NCBI GenBank assembly: GCA_947481635.1
Contig: CANKHJ010000017.1
Span: 1 to 39,698 of the forward strand
Direction: 5' to 3'
Length of the DNA stretch: 39,698 nt
DNA from: Bradyrhizobiaceae bacterium
Lineage (GTDB): Bacteria > Pseudomonadota > Alphaproteobacteria > Rhizobiales > Xanthobacteraceae
The translations under genes were made by a program, and so were the position numbers. The notes beneath the pieces are model-generated. The model saw nothing but the letters and a program-made list of their open reading frames with translations, was not told the DNA's origin and made no database searches. Shown here piece by piece: positions 15,460-23,664 of this stretch. The first letter of the stretch is position 1; each line of letters begins with the position of its first letter.

Positions 15460-18174
15460 TCAAGCCTTGAAATTCGGCAGCTTTTGCTTGACCCGGCCGA
15501 TATCGGCCCAGGGATCGGACGTCAGGCCGCCGAGCCGGCGTCCGAGGTTGAGCACGGTATATTGATTGGCCGCCTTCACCCGGCCGAGTTCCTCCCAGGT
15601 CACCGGGACCGAGACCGGTGCGCCCGGCCGGGCGCGGGTCGAGAACGCCGCCACCGCGGTCTGCTCCAGCGAATTGCGCAGATAGTCGACGAAGATCCGG
15701 CCGTCGCGCAGCGATTTGGTCATCTTGGCGATATAGCGCTTCGGATCGTCGGCCGCCAAAGCCTCGGCCACCGCCTGGGCGAAACTCTTGGCGGTCTCCC
15801 AGTCCGTGCCTTTGATCGGCAGCACGACATGCAGCCCCTTGCCGCCGGTCAGTTTCACGAAGGTTTCCAACTTCAGCCCCCCCAGACGCTCCCGAACGTC
15901 GCGGGCGGCATCGACGATCTCTTTCCAGGTCACCCCCTCCCCCGGATCGAGGTCGAAGACGATGCGGTCGCACAGATCGAGCGTGTCGATCATCGAGCCG
16001 CGGACATGGATTTCCAGCACGCCGGCCTGGACCAGCGTGAGCAGGCCGTCGAGATCCTCGAGCGCGAGCACTTCGCGGTTTTTGGCGTCGGTGACGACGC
16101 GCAGCCGCTGGTCCAGCAGGCCGGCCGACGCGTGCTTCTGGAAGAAGCATTCGCCTTCGGCGCCGTCCGGACAGCGCAGCAGGCTGAGCGGCCGGTTCAC
16201 GACCTGCGGCGCGATCCAGTCCCAGATCGAGGTGTAGAAATCGGCGAGGTTCTGCTTGGTGACGCCAGCGTCCTTCCAATAGACGCGGTCGGGATTGGTA
16301 AGGCGAACGACACCCGCCGCCGGATCCGGCTTGGCGGTGCGGGCTTTGGGCGCGGTCTTCGCCGTTGTTGCGCGTTGCTCGGTGCTGGCCTGCTTGCCGG
16401 TCTGCTTGCTGTTCTTGATGCTTTTCTTGGGCATGGCGGGGGTCTCCCGAATGATCTCGTCCGGCGATTTGTCTTCCCGAAGTCCCTTGAACGACGCCTG
16501 GCGCACCAATCCGCTGTCGGTCCAGCCGCGGAAATCCGCCTCTACGACAACCGACGGCTTGAGCCATTTGACGTCCTTGCGGCGCTCGTCACCCGGGACC
16601 TCGACCGGCGGCTTCGTTGCCTCCAGCGGCGACAAGAGCTTCCACAGGTCGGCAGCCATGGCATGGGTGTAGCCGGTACCCATGCGGCCGCCATAGCGCA
16701 GCTTGCCGTCCTCGCGATAACCGAGCACCAGCGCGCCGATCGCCCGCTTCGTCGCCGTCGAGGGCGAATACCCGATCACGACGAATTCCTGGCGGCTGGT
16801 GCATTTGGCCTTCACCCAGGTATCGGAGCGGCCCGAAACATAAGGCGCGTCACGGCGCTTCGAGATGATGCCTTCGAGATGCATCTTGCAGGCATGGTCC
16901 AGAACCAACGGACCATCTTCTTCGAAATGCTCGCTGTAGCGGATCATGTCCTGCGCATCGGGCGAGTCATCGATCAACTGCTTCAGCAATTGCTTGCGCT
17001 CGATCAGCTGTCGGCCCCGCAGATCCTCGCCGTCGAGATGCATCAGGTCGAATGCGTAATAATGGAAGCGGTTCGCTTCGCCTTCCTTCAACGCATTCTG
17101 CAGGCCGGAGAAGTCCGACACGCCGTGCTCATTGAGCACCACCACCTCGCCATCGATCAGCGCGTTCGATGCGGACAGCGCCTTCACCGCGTCGGCGACC
17201 CTGGTGAAGCGCTCGGCCCAGTCGAGCGCCTTCCGCGTGAGCAGCGCGACCTCGCCGTCATCGAGCCGTGACTGGATCCGATAGCCGTCGAGCTTGATCT
17301 CGTGCACCCATGCCGCGCCATCCGGCGCGCGCTCGCGCAACGTCGCGAGCGTCGGCGCCACAAAGGCCGGCGGTGGGCTGCCGGACTTGGATTTCCGCTT
17401 GGCCTTTTTCGCCTTGGCGGTTTTGGCTTTGGCTTTCTTGGCGCGCGGCTTCGCCGTTGCCACCTTCGCTTTCTTCACGGGCGCAACCTTGCGCGCAGCG
17501 GGAACGGCTCCGGCCTTTAGCTTCGCCTTCGGCGGTGCCGCCTCCATGCTCGCGTAGGCGGTCTTCTCCTCGTGGTTTGACTGCCACACCGCCTTGCCAC
17601 CTTTGCCTTTGCCTGCGGCGATGGCGTCGAGATCGCGGCCGGTCTTCACCGACAGCGGCATCTCTTCGAGAATGTCGGGATCCTTCGGACCGCGCGCCGC
17701 CTCGTCCTCGCTCTTGATCAGCAGCCACGGCTCCTGCCGGTCGCCCGGCTTCTTCTTCAGCCGCACCAGATGCCAGGCGCCCTTGAGTTTCTGGCCGTCC
17801 AGCTGGAAGCGCAGATGGCCTTTCTTCATCCCGGCGCGCGGATCGCCCTCGGGTTGCCAGGTGCCGCGGTCCCACAGCATCACCGTGCCGCCGCCATACT
17901 GGCCCTCGGGAATGGTGCCCTCGAAGGTGGCGTAATCGAGCGGATGATCCTCGACATGGATCGAGAGCCGTTTTTCGCCCGGCACCAGGCTCGGTCCCCG
18001 CGTCACCGCCCAGCTCAGCATCACGCCGTCGAGCTCCAGGCGAAAGTCGTAATGCAGCCGCGAGGCGTCGTGCTTCTGGACGATGAAGCCATTGCCGGCC
18101 TTGCGCCCGACCTTGCCTTCCGGCTCAGGCGTGACGTCGAAGCGGCGCTTTTTGTTGTAGGTCTGAAGGGACAC
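15460..18174 (-). CDS. ligD: ATP-dependent DNA ligase D, three-domain (phosphoesterase-ligase-polymerase)
   Basis: This is a 904-residue non-homologous end-joining enzyme with domains in the Pseudomonas order. A 3'-phosphoesterase covers about residues 14-165 (HYDFRLELDG at 41-50, VEDHPLDY near 74-81). An ATP-dependent ligase covers about 285-580, with nucleotidyl lysine K294 in EIKLDGYRI. A primase-type polymerase covers about 625-900, with the metal-binding pair in DLDPG at 741-745. Two Lys/Ala-rich linkers (about 229-265 and 585-620) separate the domains. The GTG at 18174 has a GAGG site 8 bases upstream and gives the usual short N-terminus (VSLQTYNKKRRF); an ATG at 18204 lies in the palindromic leader. 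It partners Ku, encoded about 4.5 kb away. Confidence 0.96.
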   Translation of the reverse strand: MSLQTYNKKRRFDVTPEPEGKVGRKAGNGFIVQKHDASRLHYDFRLELDGVMLSWAVTRGPSLVPGEKRLSIHVEDHPLDYATFEGTIPEGQYGGGTVMLWDRGTWQPEGDPRAGMKKGHLRFQLDGQKLKGAWHLVRLKKKPGDRQEPWLLIKSEDEAARGPKDPDILEEMPLSVKTGRDLDAIAAGKGKGGKAVWQSNHEEKTAYASMEAAPPKAKLKAGAVPAARKVAPVKKAKVATAKPRAKKAKAKTAKAKKAKRKSKSGSPPPAFVAPTLATLRERAPDGAAWVHEIKLDGYRIQSRLDDGEVALLTRKALDWAERFTRVADAVKALSASNALIDGEVVVLNEHGVSDFSGLQNALKEGEANRFHYYAFDLMHLDGEDLRGRQLIERKQLLKQLIDDSPDAQDMIRYSEHFEEDGPLVLDHACKMHLEGIISKRRDAPYVSGRSDTWVKAKCTSRQEFVVIGYSPSTATKRAIGALVLGYREDGKLRYGGRMGTGYTHAMAADLWKLLSPLEATKPPVEVPGDERRKDVKWLKPSVVVEADFRGWTDSGLVRQASFKGLREDKSPDEIIRETPAMPKKSIKNSKQTGKQASTEQRATTAKTAPKARTAKPDPAAGVVRLTNPDRVYWKDAGVTKQNLADFYTSIWDWIAPQVVNRPLSLLRCPDGAEGECFFQKHASAGLLDQRLRVVTDAKNREVLALEDLDGLLTLVQAGVLEIHVRGSMIDTLDLCDRIVFDLDPGEGVTWKEIVDAARDVRERLGGLKLETFVKLTGGKGLHVVLPIKGTDWETAKSFAQAVAEALAADDPKRYIAKMTKSLRDGRIFVDYLRNSLEQTAVAAFSTRARPGAPVSVPVTWEELGRVKAANQYTVLNLGRRLGGLTSDPWADIGRVKQKLPNFKA

Positions 18175-18242
18175 GGACGGCCTCGTTCTCGCTCGCAAAG
18201 GCATCAACGCGCGGGCGGGGTATCGGTTTCGCCCGAAATACC

Positions 18243-18324
18243 GATGTCGTCGCGGGGCTTGACCCGGCGACCCATCCAACCCGAGTCTGGTGATTGAAGG
18301 ATACCTGGGTCAAGCCCGGGCATC
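18243..18324. repeat. Imperfect palindrome (GGCTTGACCC-type intergenic element)
   Basis: The arm ggcttgaccc (about 18256-18265) pairs with gggtcaagcc (18307-18316), with looser outer pairing between gatg (18243) and catc (18321). The element occupies the divergent region between ligD and the RidA gene. This type of palindrome is common between genes in Rhizobiales. It leaves only short flanks for both promoters. Confidence 0.75.
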
Positions 18325-18347
18325 ACCCTCTCACCGAAGGACATCCC

Positions 18348-18809
18348 ATGAGCGCCGAAGCCAGACTTGCCGCCCTCAAGCTCGACCTGCCTGCCGCCCC
18401 GCATGCGCCAGCCGGCAATTACGTCGGCGCGGCGCGCACCGGCAACCTGCTGTTCATGTCCGGCACCGGGCCGCGTTATGCCGACGGCTCGTTCTATACC
18501 GGCAAGGTCGGCGACACGCTCACCGTCGAGCAGGGCTACGAAGCCGCGCGCATCACCGCGCTCAGCATGCTGGTGAATATCCGCGCCGCGCTCGGGTCGC
18601 TCGACAAGGTGAAGCGCGTGGTGAAGACGCTCGGCATGGTCAATGCGGCGCCGACCTTCACCCAGACGCCCGAGGTGATCAACGGATTTTCCGACGTGTT
18701 CACCGCCGTATTCGGCGATGCCGGCCGCGGCGCGCGCAGCGCGGTGGGACTGGCGGCGCTGCCGCGGCAGATCGCGGTGGAGGTGGAGATGGTGCTGGAG
18801 GTGGAGTGA
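18348..18809 (+). CDS. RidA/YjgF family protein
   Basis: This is a 153-residue member of the RidA (YjgF/YER057c/UK114) family. It is slightly longer than the minimal fold of about 130 residues and belongs to the subgroup with a longer N-terminus. Conserved parts include the TGNLLFMSGTGP strand, the middle helix with NIRAALGSLDKVKRVVK, and the end SAVGLAALPRQIAVEVEMVL, where the arginine of the active cleft is expected. Canonical RidA hydrolyses reactive enamine/imine intermediates from PLP enzymes; members of this subgroup may differ. The ATG at 18348 has a GAAGGA site; an earlier ATG at 18294 would read through the intergenic palindrome. Confidence 0.9.
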   Translation: MSAEARLAALKLDLPAAPHAPAGNYVGAARTGNLLFMSGTGPRYADGSFYTGKVGDTLTVEQGYEAARITALSMLVNIRAALGSLDKVKRVVKTLGMVNAAPTFTQTPEVINGFSDVFTAVFGDAGRGARSAVGLAALPRQIAVEVEMVLEVE

Positions 18810-18821
18810 GGGCCGCCAAAT

Positions 18822-20818
18822 CTACGCCGCCCGAACCATCGACAGGAAGCGTTCCACCTCGCGCTTGAGCTTGACGCTCTCGCTCGACAGCGCACGCGCG
18901 GAAGCAAACACCGCCGATGAGGCGGTGTCGGTCTCGCTGGCGTCGCGGCTCACCTCGGCGATCGTGGTGGAGACCTGAGCGGTCGCATCGGCCGCGCTGC
19001 GCACATTCGAGGCAATCTGCTCAGTCGTCACGCCCTGCTCATGGACGGCGAAGCGGACGGTCGATGCGAGCGTATGCGCCCGATGATTCCGCTGATCTGC
19101 TTGATGGCGGCGACGGATTCGGCAGTGGCGGCCTGCATGCCGGAAATCTGTGTCCCGATCTCCTGCGTCGCCGCCGCGGTCTGTGCGGCGAGCTGCTTGA
19201 CCTCCTGGGCAACGACCGAGAACCCGCGGCCGGCGTCGCCGGCGCGGGCCGCCTCGATCGTGGCATTGAGCGCCAGGAGATTGGTCTGCTTCGCGATTGC
19301 GGAAATCAGGTCGACCACCGCTCCGACCCGGTCCGATGCCTGCGACAGCGTGGCGATCCGCGCGTCGGTTTGCCGCGCCTGATCGACCGCCTCGGCCGCG
19401 ATATCACTCGACTCCTGCACATAGCGGTCGATCTCGACAATCGATGAATCGAGCCCCTCCGCCGCGGTCGCAACCATCTTGGCATTTTCCGACGCATGTT
19501 CAGACGTCAGGGCGGCCGCGCTGGATCACTTGCGGGTGTGCTCGGCGATAGTGGTCAGCGAATTGGCGGCGTGTTCGAGATCCGTCGAAGCCGACGACAC
19601 AGTATCGATGATGTCGCCGACGGTGGACTGAAACCGGACCGCGAGTTCGCTTAGTTCGGCCCGCCGGCGCTCTGCCGCTTGCTTTTGCGCCTGGGCCTTG
19701 TCGGCCCGCATACTTTCGATGTCATTCATGCTGTCGCGAAACACGATCAGCGCGTTCGCCATCGTGCCGATTTCGTCGGTTCGCGCGACGCCGCGCACCT
19801 CGACGTCAGTTTCCCCCTTCGAGATGCGGTTCATCGCGTCTTCGAGTCGCGACAGCGGGAACACGATTGAGCGCCGGGTAAACAGATAGAGCCCGATCGC
19901 CACCAGCATGCCGACCGCCAGCGCCAGAATAGCGCCAGCCGTCATGATCTTGGCCCACACCCGATCTGGGCGAGATGTTCGGTGGATTGCCGCTGATTAT
20001 TCACCTGCAGCACCAGCGCCACGTTGCGCGAGTGATCCAGGATATCTTGAATGCGGAGCTGGACGGTGGAGAGACGGTCGGACGATCCTCCCACCTGGGT
20101 GACCAGACCGAACAGCTTCGAGCGCTCACGTTCCAGCACGCGCGACAGGGCGCGTGCGTCGCGGCCTCCCTCCTTCAGGATGGCGACTGCCTCATCATTG
20201 AGATCGGCATAATCTGAAAGGGCGCGCCGTGTGGCCTCGAACTCGTTCTGATCCGGCCGGATCGCGAATGCAGCGACGGCCTCGATCAGATTGCCGGTCC
20301 GTTCCACGAAGGCTTCCGATTTTGCCTCGGCACCCGCTGCCACAACCACCTTGAGTTCCGCCGCGATGGCCGCGGCCGCTTGCGCAAGTGAACCCAACCC
20401 GGACGGAAACAACGACATCGCTTCTGTCAGGCCGCCGCGTGCGAGCATGGCTTCGAGCACAATTCCCTCAAGACCTTGAATGTCATTCGAAAAGCCTTTG
20501 ACCATATCGGGGTCACGATCCCGCATGGCGGCCGCCCACGTCAGCAAGCTGTCGAAGTCGAGCGATCTCGGGCCTGAGGCGCGCTTCAACCTGCTGTTGC
20601 GAGCCGGGATCCTTGATGAAGCGGCTGGTCCGGTCAATGACGACGGAAAATTCGTTGGCATCCTGCAGGATCTTGCCGGAAGCGATCGCCAGGTTGGCGT
20701 GCTCCGCCACGCGGCCGATGCTGATGCCCGCAGCGCCGGAAATCGCGAATGCCGCAACGATCGGAATCGCGATCGCGAGATTGAGCTTGGTCAATATCCC
20801 GAACTTGGGAAGACGCAC
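18822..20818 (-). pseudogene. Methyl-accepting chemotaxis protein, disrupted by three frameshifts and one stop
   Basis: Translation starts at a GTG (20818) with a strong GGAGG site and first gives a transmembrane segment and a periplasmic helical region. The frame then shifts near 20550-20565, and the rest of the sensor domain continues in a second frame. It shifts again near 19962-19975, just before the second transmembrane segment and HAMP domain. An in-frame TGA stands at 19526-19528 (between EHTRK and [10 protein letters not shown]). A last shift lies near 19078-19082 (between SGIIG and [10 protein letters not shown]). The signalling core is well preserved ([20 protein letters not shown]), and the true end is the TAG at 18822. 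Repaired, it would be about 660 residues, normal for the family. Four lesions suggest a recent pseudogene, unless the assembly is poor here. Confidence 0.88.
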
Positions 20819-21003
20819 CGATAACCTCCATGCGGTTGAGTCCCGCCGTGGTTATCGACAATGCGTGAAGGGTTTGTTGCCAGACGTTTTGCGGCGATCC
20901 AACGATGACACCGTGATGTCATCAGATTGTCATGTTAGCGTTCGCCGGGATGACATACGCGGCGTGCGGCGCGATCGACGCGCCTCACGCAAATCACACG
21001 TCA

Positions 21004-21492
21004 TCAATGTCCTTCGTAGGCCTGCTTCAGCCCGGCGATATCGAGCTTCACCATCTTCATCATCGCTTCCATGACACGGCCGGCGCGCTTGCGGTCGGGA
21101 TCGGTCATGTATTCGCCGAGCACCGACGGCACGATCTGCCAGCACAGGCCGTAACGGTCGCGCAACCAGCCGCATTGCTCGGCGGCGCCGCCTTCGAGCA
21201 GCTTGTTCCAGTAGCGATCCACTTCAGCCTGGTCCTTGCAATCCACCATGAACGAGATCGCGTGATTGAACGGATCGAGCGGGCCGGCGCTGATCGCCAT
21301 GAAAGGCTGCCCGGCAAGCGTGAACTCGACCACCTTCACCGAGCCGGCCGGGCCGCTCGGCGTATCGGTGGGAATCGCGGTCACGCGGTCGACGCGCGAG
21401 TCCGGAAAGATCGACGCGTAAAACGCCGCGGCCTCATCGGCCTTTTCCGTGAACCAGAGATGCGGTGTGATTTTCTGTGTGATCTTGGCCAT
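21004..21492 (-). CDS. VOC-superfamily protein (PhnB/3-demethylubiquinone methyltransferase-like)
   Basis: This is a 162-residue glyoxalase/bleomycin-resistance superfamily protein. Typical segments are ITPHLWFTEKADEAAAFYAS near the start, GQPFMAISAGP in the middle, and CGWLRDRYGLCWQIVPSVL, with the YG-WQIVP ending of PhnB-like proteins. The biochemical role of this subgroup is undefined. The ATG at 21492 has an AGGA site. It is third in a small operon after the frameshifted DUF1428 gene and the DoxX gene, a combination of stress-type proteins of unclear role. Confidence 0.9.
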   Translation of the reverse strand: MAKITQKITPHLWFTEKADEAAAFYASIFPDSRVDRVTAIPTDTPSGPAGSVKVVEFTLAGQPFMAISAGPLDPFNHAISFMVDCKDQAEVDRYWNKLLEGGAAEQCGWLRDRYGLCWQIVPSVLGEYMTDPDRKRAGRVMEAMMKMVKLDIAGLKQAYEGH

Positions 21493-21518
21493 GGGTTGAT
21501 CCTTTGGATGTGAGAGTT

Positions 21519-21956
21519 TCAGCGCGCGAACGGCAGCAGCGCGCGCAGCCGCGCATCGCGAAACCAAAGGCCGCCCCAGACCAGAATGCCGATATAGACG
21601 CCGCCGAGTGTATGGGTGAATAGAGGATCGGCCACCCGCACATGCGCAGCGACCGCGCCGCCCAGATAACCGGTCAGCAGGATCGCGCCGAGATACGCCG
21701 TGCGCGGGAATGCATAGAGCAAGGCCGAGATGACCAGCACCGCCCCCATCGCGCGCAACGTCAGCACGTCGACCGGCCAGCCCATCGACGGCGAGGAATC
21801 GATCACCAACTGGAGCGGGATCAGCTTCATCGCGCCATCCATCAGCATGAATACGACGACGAGGCCGCTCATGATGCGTCCGGACCAGAGCATGACGCGT
21901 CCCGTCGCTTGCGCGCCGGAGGTCGCTGCAGAGCTTGCCGTTGTTGTCGCTTGCAT
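21519..21956 (-). CDS. DoxX-family membrane protein
   Basis: This is a 145-residue integral membrane protein with four hydrophobic segments (GLVVVFMLMDGAMKLI, LRAMGAVLVISALLYAF, LGAILLTGYLGGAVAAHV, GVYIGILVWGGLWF). The GAMKL segment and the G-Y-L-G-G-A-V-A-A-H region fit the DoxX-like family. Members are linked loosely to oxidative stress and quinone-dependent oxidation, but this subgroup has no defined function. It starts 12 bases after the DUF1428 stop, with GGGGAAG as ribosome-binding site, and lies 26 bases ahead of the VOC gene. Confidence 0.88.
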   Translation of the reverse strand: MQATTTASSAATSGAQATGRVMLWSGRIMSGLVVVFMLMDGAMKLIPLQLVIDSSPSMGWPVDVLTLRAMGAVLVISALLYAFPRTAYLGAILLTGYLGGAVAAHVRVADPLFTHTLGGVYIGILVWGGLWFRDARLRALLPFAR

Positions 21957-21968
21957 GGTCGCTTCCCC

Positions 21969-22327
21969 TCAGACGCCGGTATCGAGCAGAGTTTCAAACC
22001 CGCCAAAGATGAGCCTCTGCATGTTGAAGGGCATCTCTTCTCCCTCCATCTTCATGCGCGGATCGGCCATGCCTTCTTGTTGCCCGCGTCGCGCACCGCG
22101 CGGGACGGCCAGACGATCCACGAGAACACCACATTCTCGCCGGCCTCGCCCTGCACCGCGCGGCGGAAGTCGGTGACCTTGCCGTCGGGCACGTCGTCAC
22201 CCCAGCATTCCACCACCCGCGTGGCGCCATGTTCGAGGAAGATCGGCGCGGCCTTGGCGGCCATCGCGCGGTAGGCTTCCTTGTTGCCTATCGGCACCGG
22301 AATGACGAAGCCATCGATGTAAGGCAT
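21969..22327 (-). pseudogene. DUF1428 (YbaA-like) protein with a single-base frameshift
   Basis: The first 84 residues ([20 protein letters not shown], then [39 protein letters not shown]) match the DUF1428/YbaA family well. The frame then breaks and would end early at a TGA. One base further along, the family's normal C-terminus continues: [15 protein letters not shown], then MQRLIFGGFETLLDTGV, stop at 21969-21971. The missing base falls at about 22070-22072, between the GC of an Ala codon and the next ATG. The start is an ATG with an AGGAG site. The family is a small ferredoxin-like dimer of unknown role. Either the gene is freshly inactivated or the base was lost in sequencing. Confidence 0.85.
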
Positions 22328-22659
22328 GGTTTTCTCCTGTTGCTCGCGTGCGACCGTCGCCGGTCAGGCGGCGACGCTGCTCGGATCGCATGGCTGCTGC
22401 TGAAGCGCGGCGGGCTCGATCATCCTGGGCACCGGACGCTCCGTTGGTTGGTCCCTCATAGGACGAACGGGGTGGGGCCAGACCGACAAAGCCGGCGAAA
22501 GATTTTGCGGAAAAATTTCACTAGCTGCAGCAACAGGTTATCGCTCGCCACGGCCATCACGTCTTACTCGAAGCAAGACGTGGATGGCAGGGCATAGGCG
22601 AGCGAAGCGACGCCGTCCTTCGAACGGCTATGTCCGGCCATGACGGGGAGAGAACGGTG
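22328..22659. other. Gene-poor stretch between Ku and the DUF1428 operon
   Basis: No convincing gene is seen in these 332 bases. On the minus strand a 31-codon frame (22459-22364) exists but has no ribosome-binding site. A small hairpin (cgtctt...aagacg, 22559-22579) lies 80 bases past the Ku stop and has no T-tract. The promoter of the DUF1428-DoxX-VOC operon must lie here, but I cannot place it. Confidence 0.5.
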
Positions 22660-23526
22660 TCAGCTCGCCTTCTTGAGCTTGCGGCGCTTCGCGGGTGCGC
22701 GTTTGCGCGCAGTGGCGGTCTTGGCGCGACGCTGCGAGCCACCGTCACCTTTCCCGGCCTTCACGCTCTTGCGCAACGCGTCCATCAGATCGATCACGTT
22801 GCTCTCGCGGGGTTGCGGCGCCTCGGGCAGCTCCTTGCCCTGGCGCTTGGCCGCGATGAGCTTTTTGAGCGCGGTCTCGTATCGATCCTCGAACTTGTCC
22901 GGATCGAATTTGGTCACCTTCGATTTGAGGATATGCACCGCGAGGTCGAGCATGTCGGGCGACACGCGCGCCGCGGGGATGTCGTCGAAATAATCATCGG
23001 CGTCGCGCACTTCGTTGTTGTAGCGCAGCAGCGTCGCCGCGATCCCTTTGCCGCGCGGCTCCAGCATCAGCAGCCGTTCGCGCCGGTACATCACCACGCG
23101 CGCCAGCCCGACGAGATGTTCCTGCTCCATCGCCTTGCGGATCACCGCGTAGGCTTCGACGCCGACGTCGTCGGTCGGCACGATGTAGAGCGACTCATCG
23201 AGATAGATCTCATCCACCTCGGCGCGCGGGACGAAGGCCTCGATGTCGATGGTGTGGGTGCTTTCCAGCGCGACCGCGTCGAGATCCTCGTCCTCGAGGA
23301 GGGTGTAGTCGCCGCTCTTCTGCTTGTAGCCCTTGACCCGATCCGCATCGTCGACCTCGCGCCCGGTTTGTGCATCGACCACCTTGGTGTGGATGCGGTT
23401 GCCGGTCTTGCGATTGATGACGTTGAAATGCACCCGCTGGCTGGTCGTGGTCGCCGGGAATACCGCCACCGCACACGATACCAGCGACAGCTTGAGATAC
23501 CCCTTCCAGGTCGCGCGCGGAGCCAT
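22660..23526 (-). CDS. ku: Non-homologous end-joining protein Ku
   Basis: This is a 288-residue bacterial Ku. The core starts MAPRATWKGYLKLSLVSCAV, with later family segments KGYKQKSGDYTLLEDEDLDA, IYLDESLYIVPTD and LLRYNNEVRDADDYFDDIP. The homodimer rings DNA double-strand ends and recruits LigD. The last 35 residues are a Lys/Arg-rich tail (ARKRAPAKRRKLKKAS); in other bacteria such tails add DNA contacts. The ATG at 23526 follows an AGGGG site. The open frame runs much further upstream, but that part is antisense to dxs and is not coding. The gene is divergent from dxs and about 4.5 kb from ligD. Confidence 0.96.
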   Translation of the reverse strand: MAPRATWKGYLKLSLVSCAVAVFPATTTSQRVHFNVINRKTGNRIHTKVVDAQTGREVDDADRVKGYKQKSGDYTLLEDEDLDAVALESTHTIDIEAFVPRAEVDEIYLDESLYIVPTDDVGVEAYAVIRKAMEQEHLVGLARVVMYRRERLLMLEPRGKGIAATLLRYNNEVRDADDYFDDIPAARVSPDMLDLAVHILKSKVTKFDPDKFEDRYETALKKLIAAKRQGKELPEAPQPRESNVIDLMDALRKSVKAGKGDGGSQRRAKTATARKRAPAKRRKLKKAS

Positions 23527-23664
23527 CGGTTTTTCCCCTGTTAAGCCTGAGGAAACGCCCCATGCGGGGGCGAGTTCCCGCACTGCCGCATAGCGGCCTT
23601 GAACTGGCCTTGAACTGTCGGCTGGTGTAAGCCTCAGGAATGATGACCGATTGGTGACACGTCC

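Noticed and set aside
15341-16567. Long minus-strand extension upstream of the exported hydrolase
   Set aside because: It overlaps ligD in another frame on the same strand and shows no protein family. The hydrolase has a natural start at 15340 or slightly later.
18175-18279. Longer N-terminus for LigD starting in the palindromic leader
   Set aside because: The extra residues are encoded by an intergenic repeat, and the GTG at 18174 with its GAGG site gives the family's usual N-terminus.
22364-22459. 31-codon minus-strand frame before the DUF1428 gene
   Set aside because: It has an ATG but no ribosome-binding site and no recognisable sequence; too weak to call a gene.
23643-23654. ATG at 23643 or GTG at 23654 as start of dxs
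   Set aside because: Both are out of frame with dxs. The in-frame upstream codon at 23644 is a stop, leaving the TTG at 23665.
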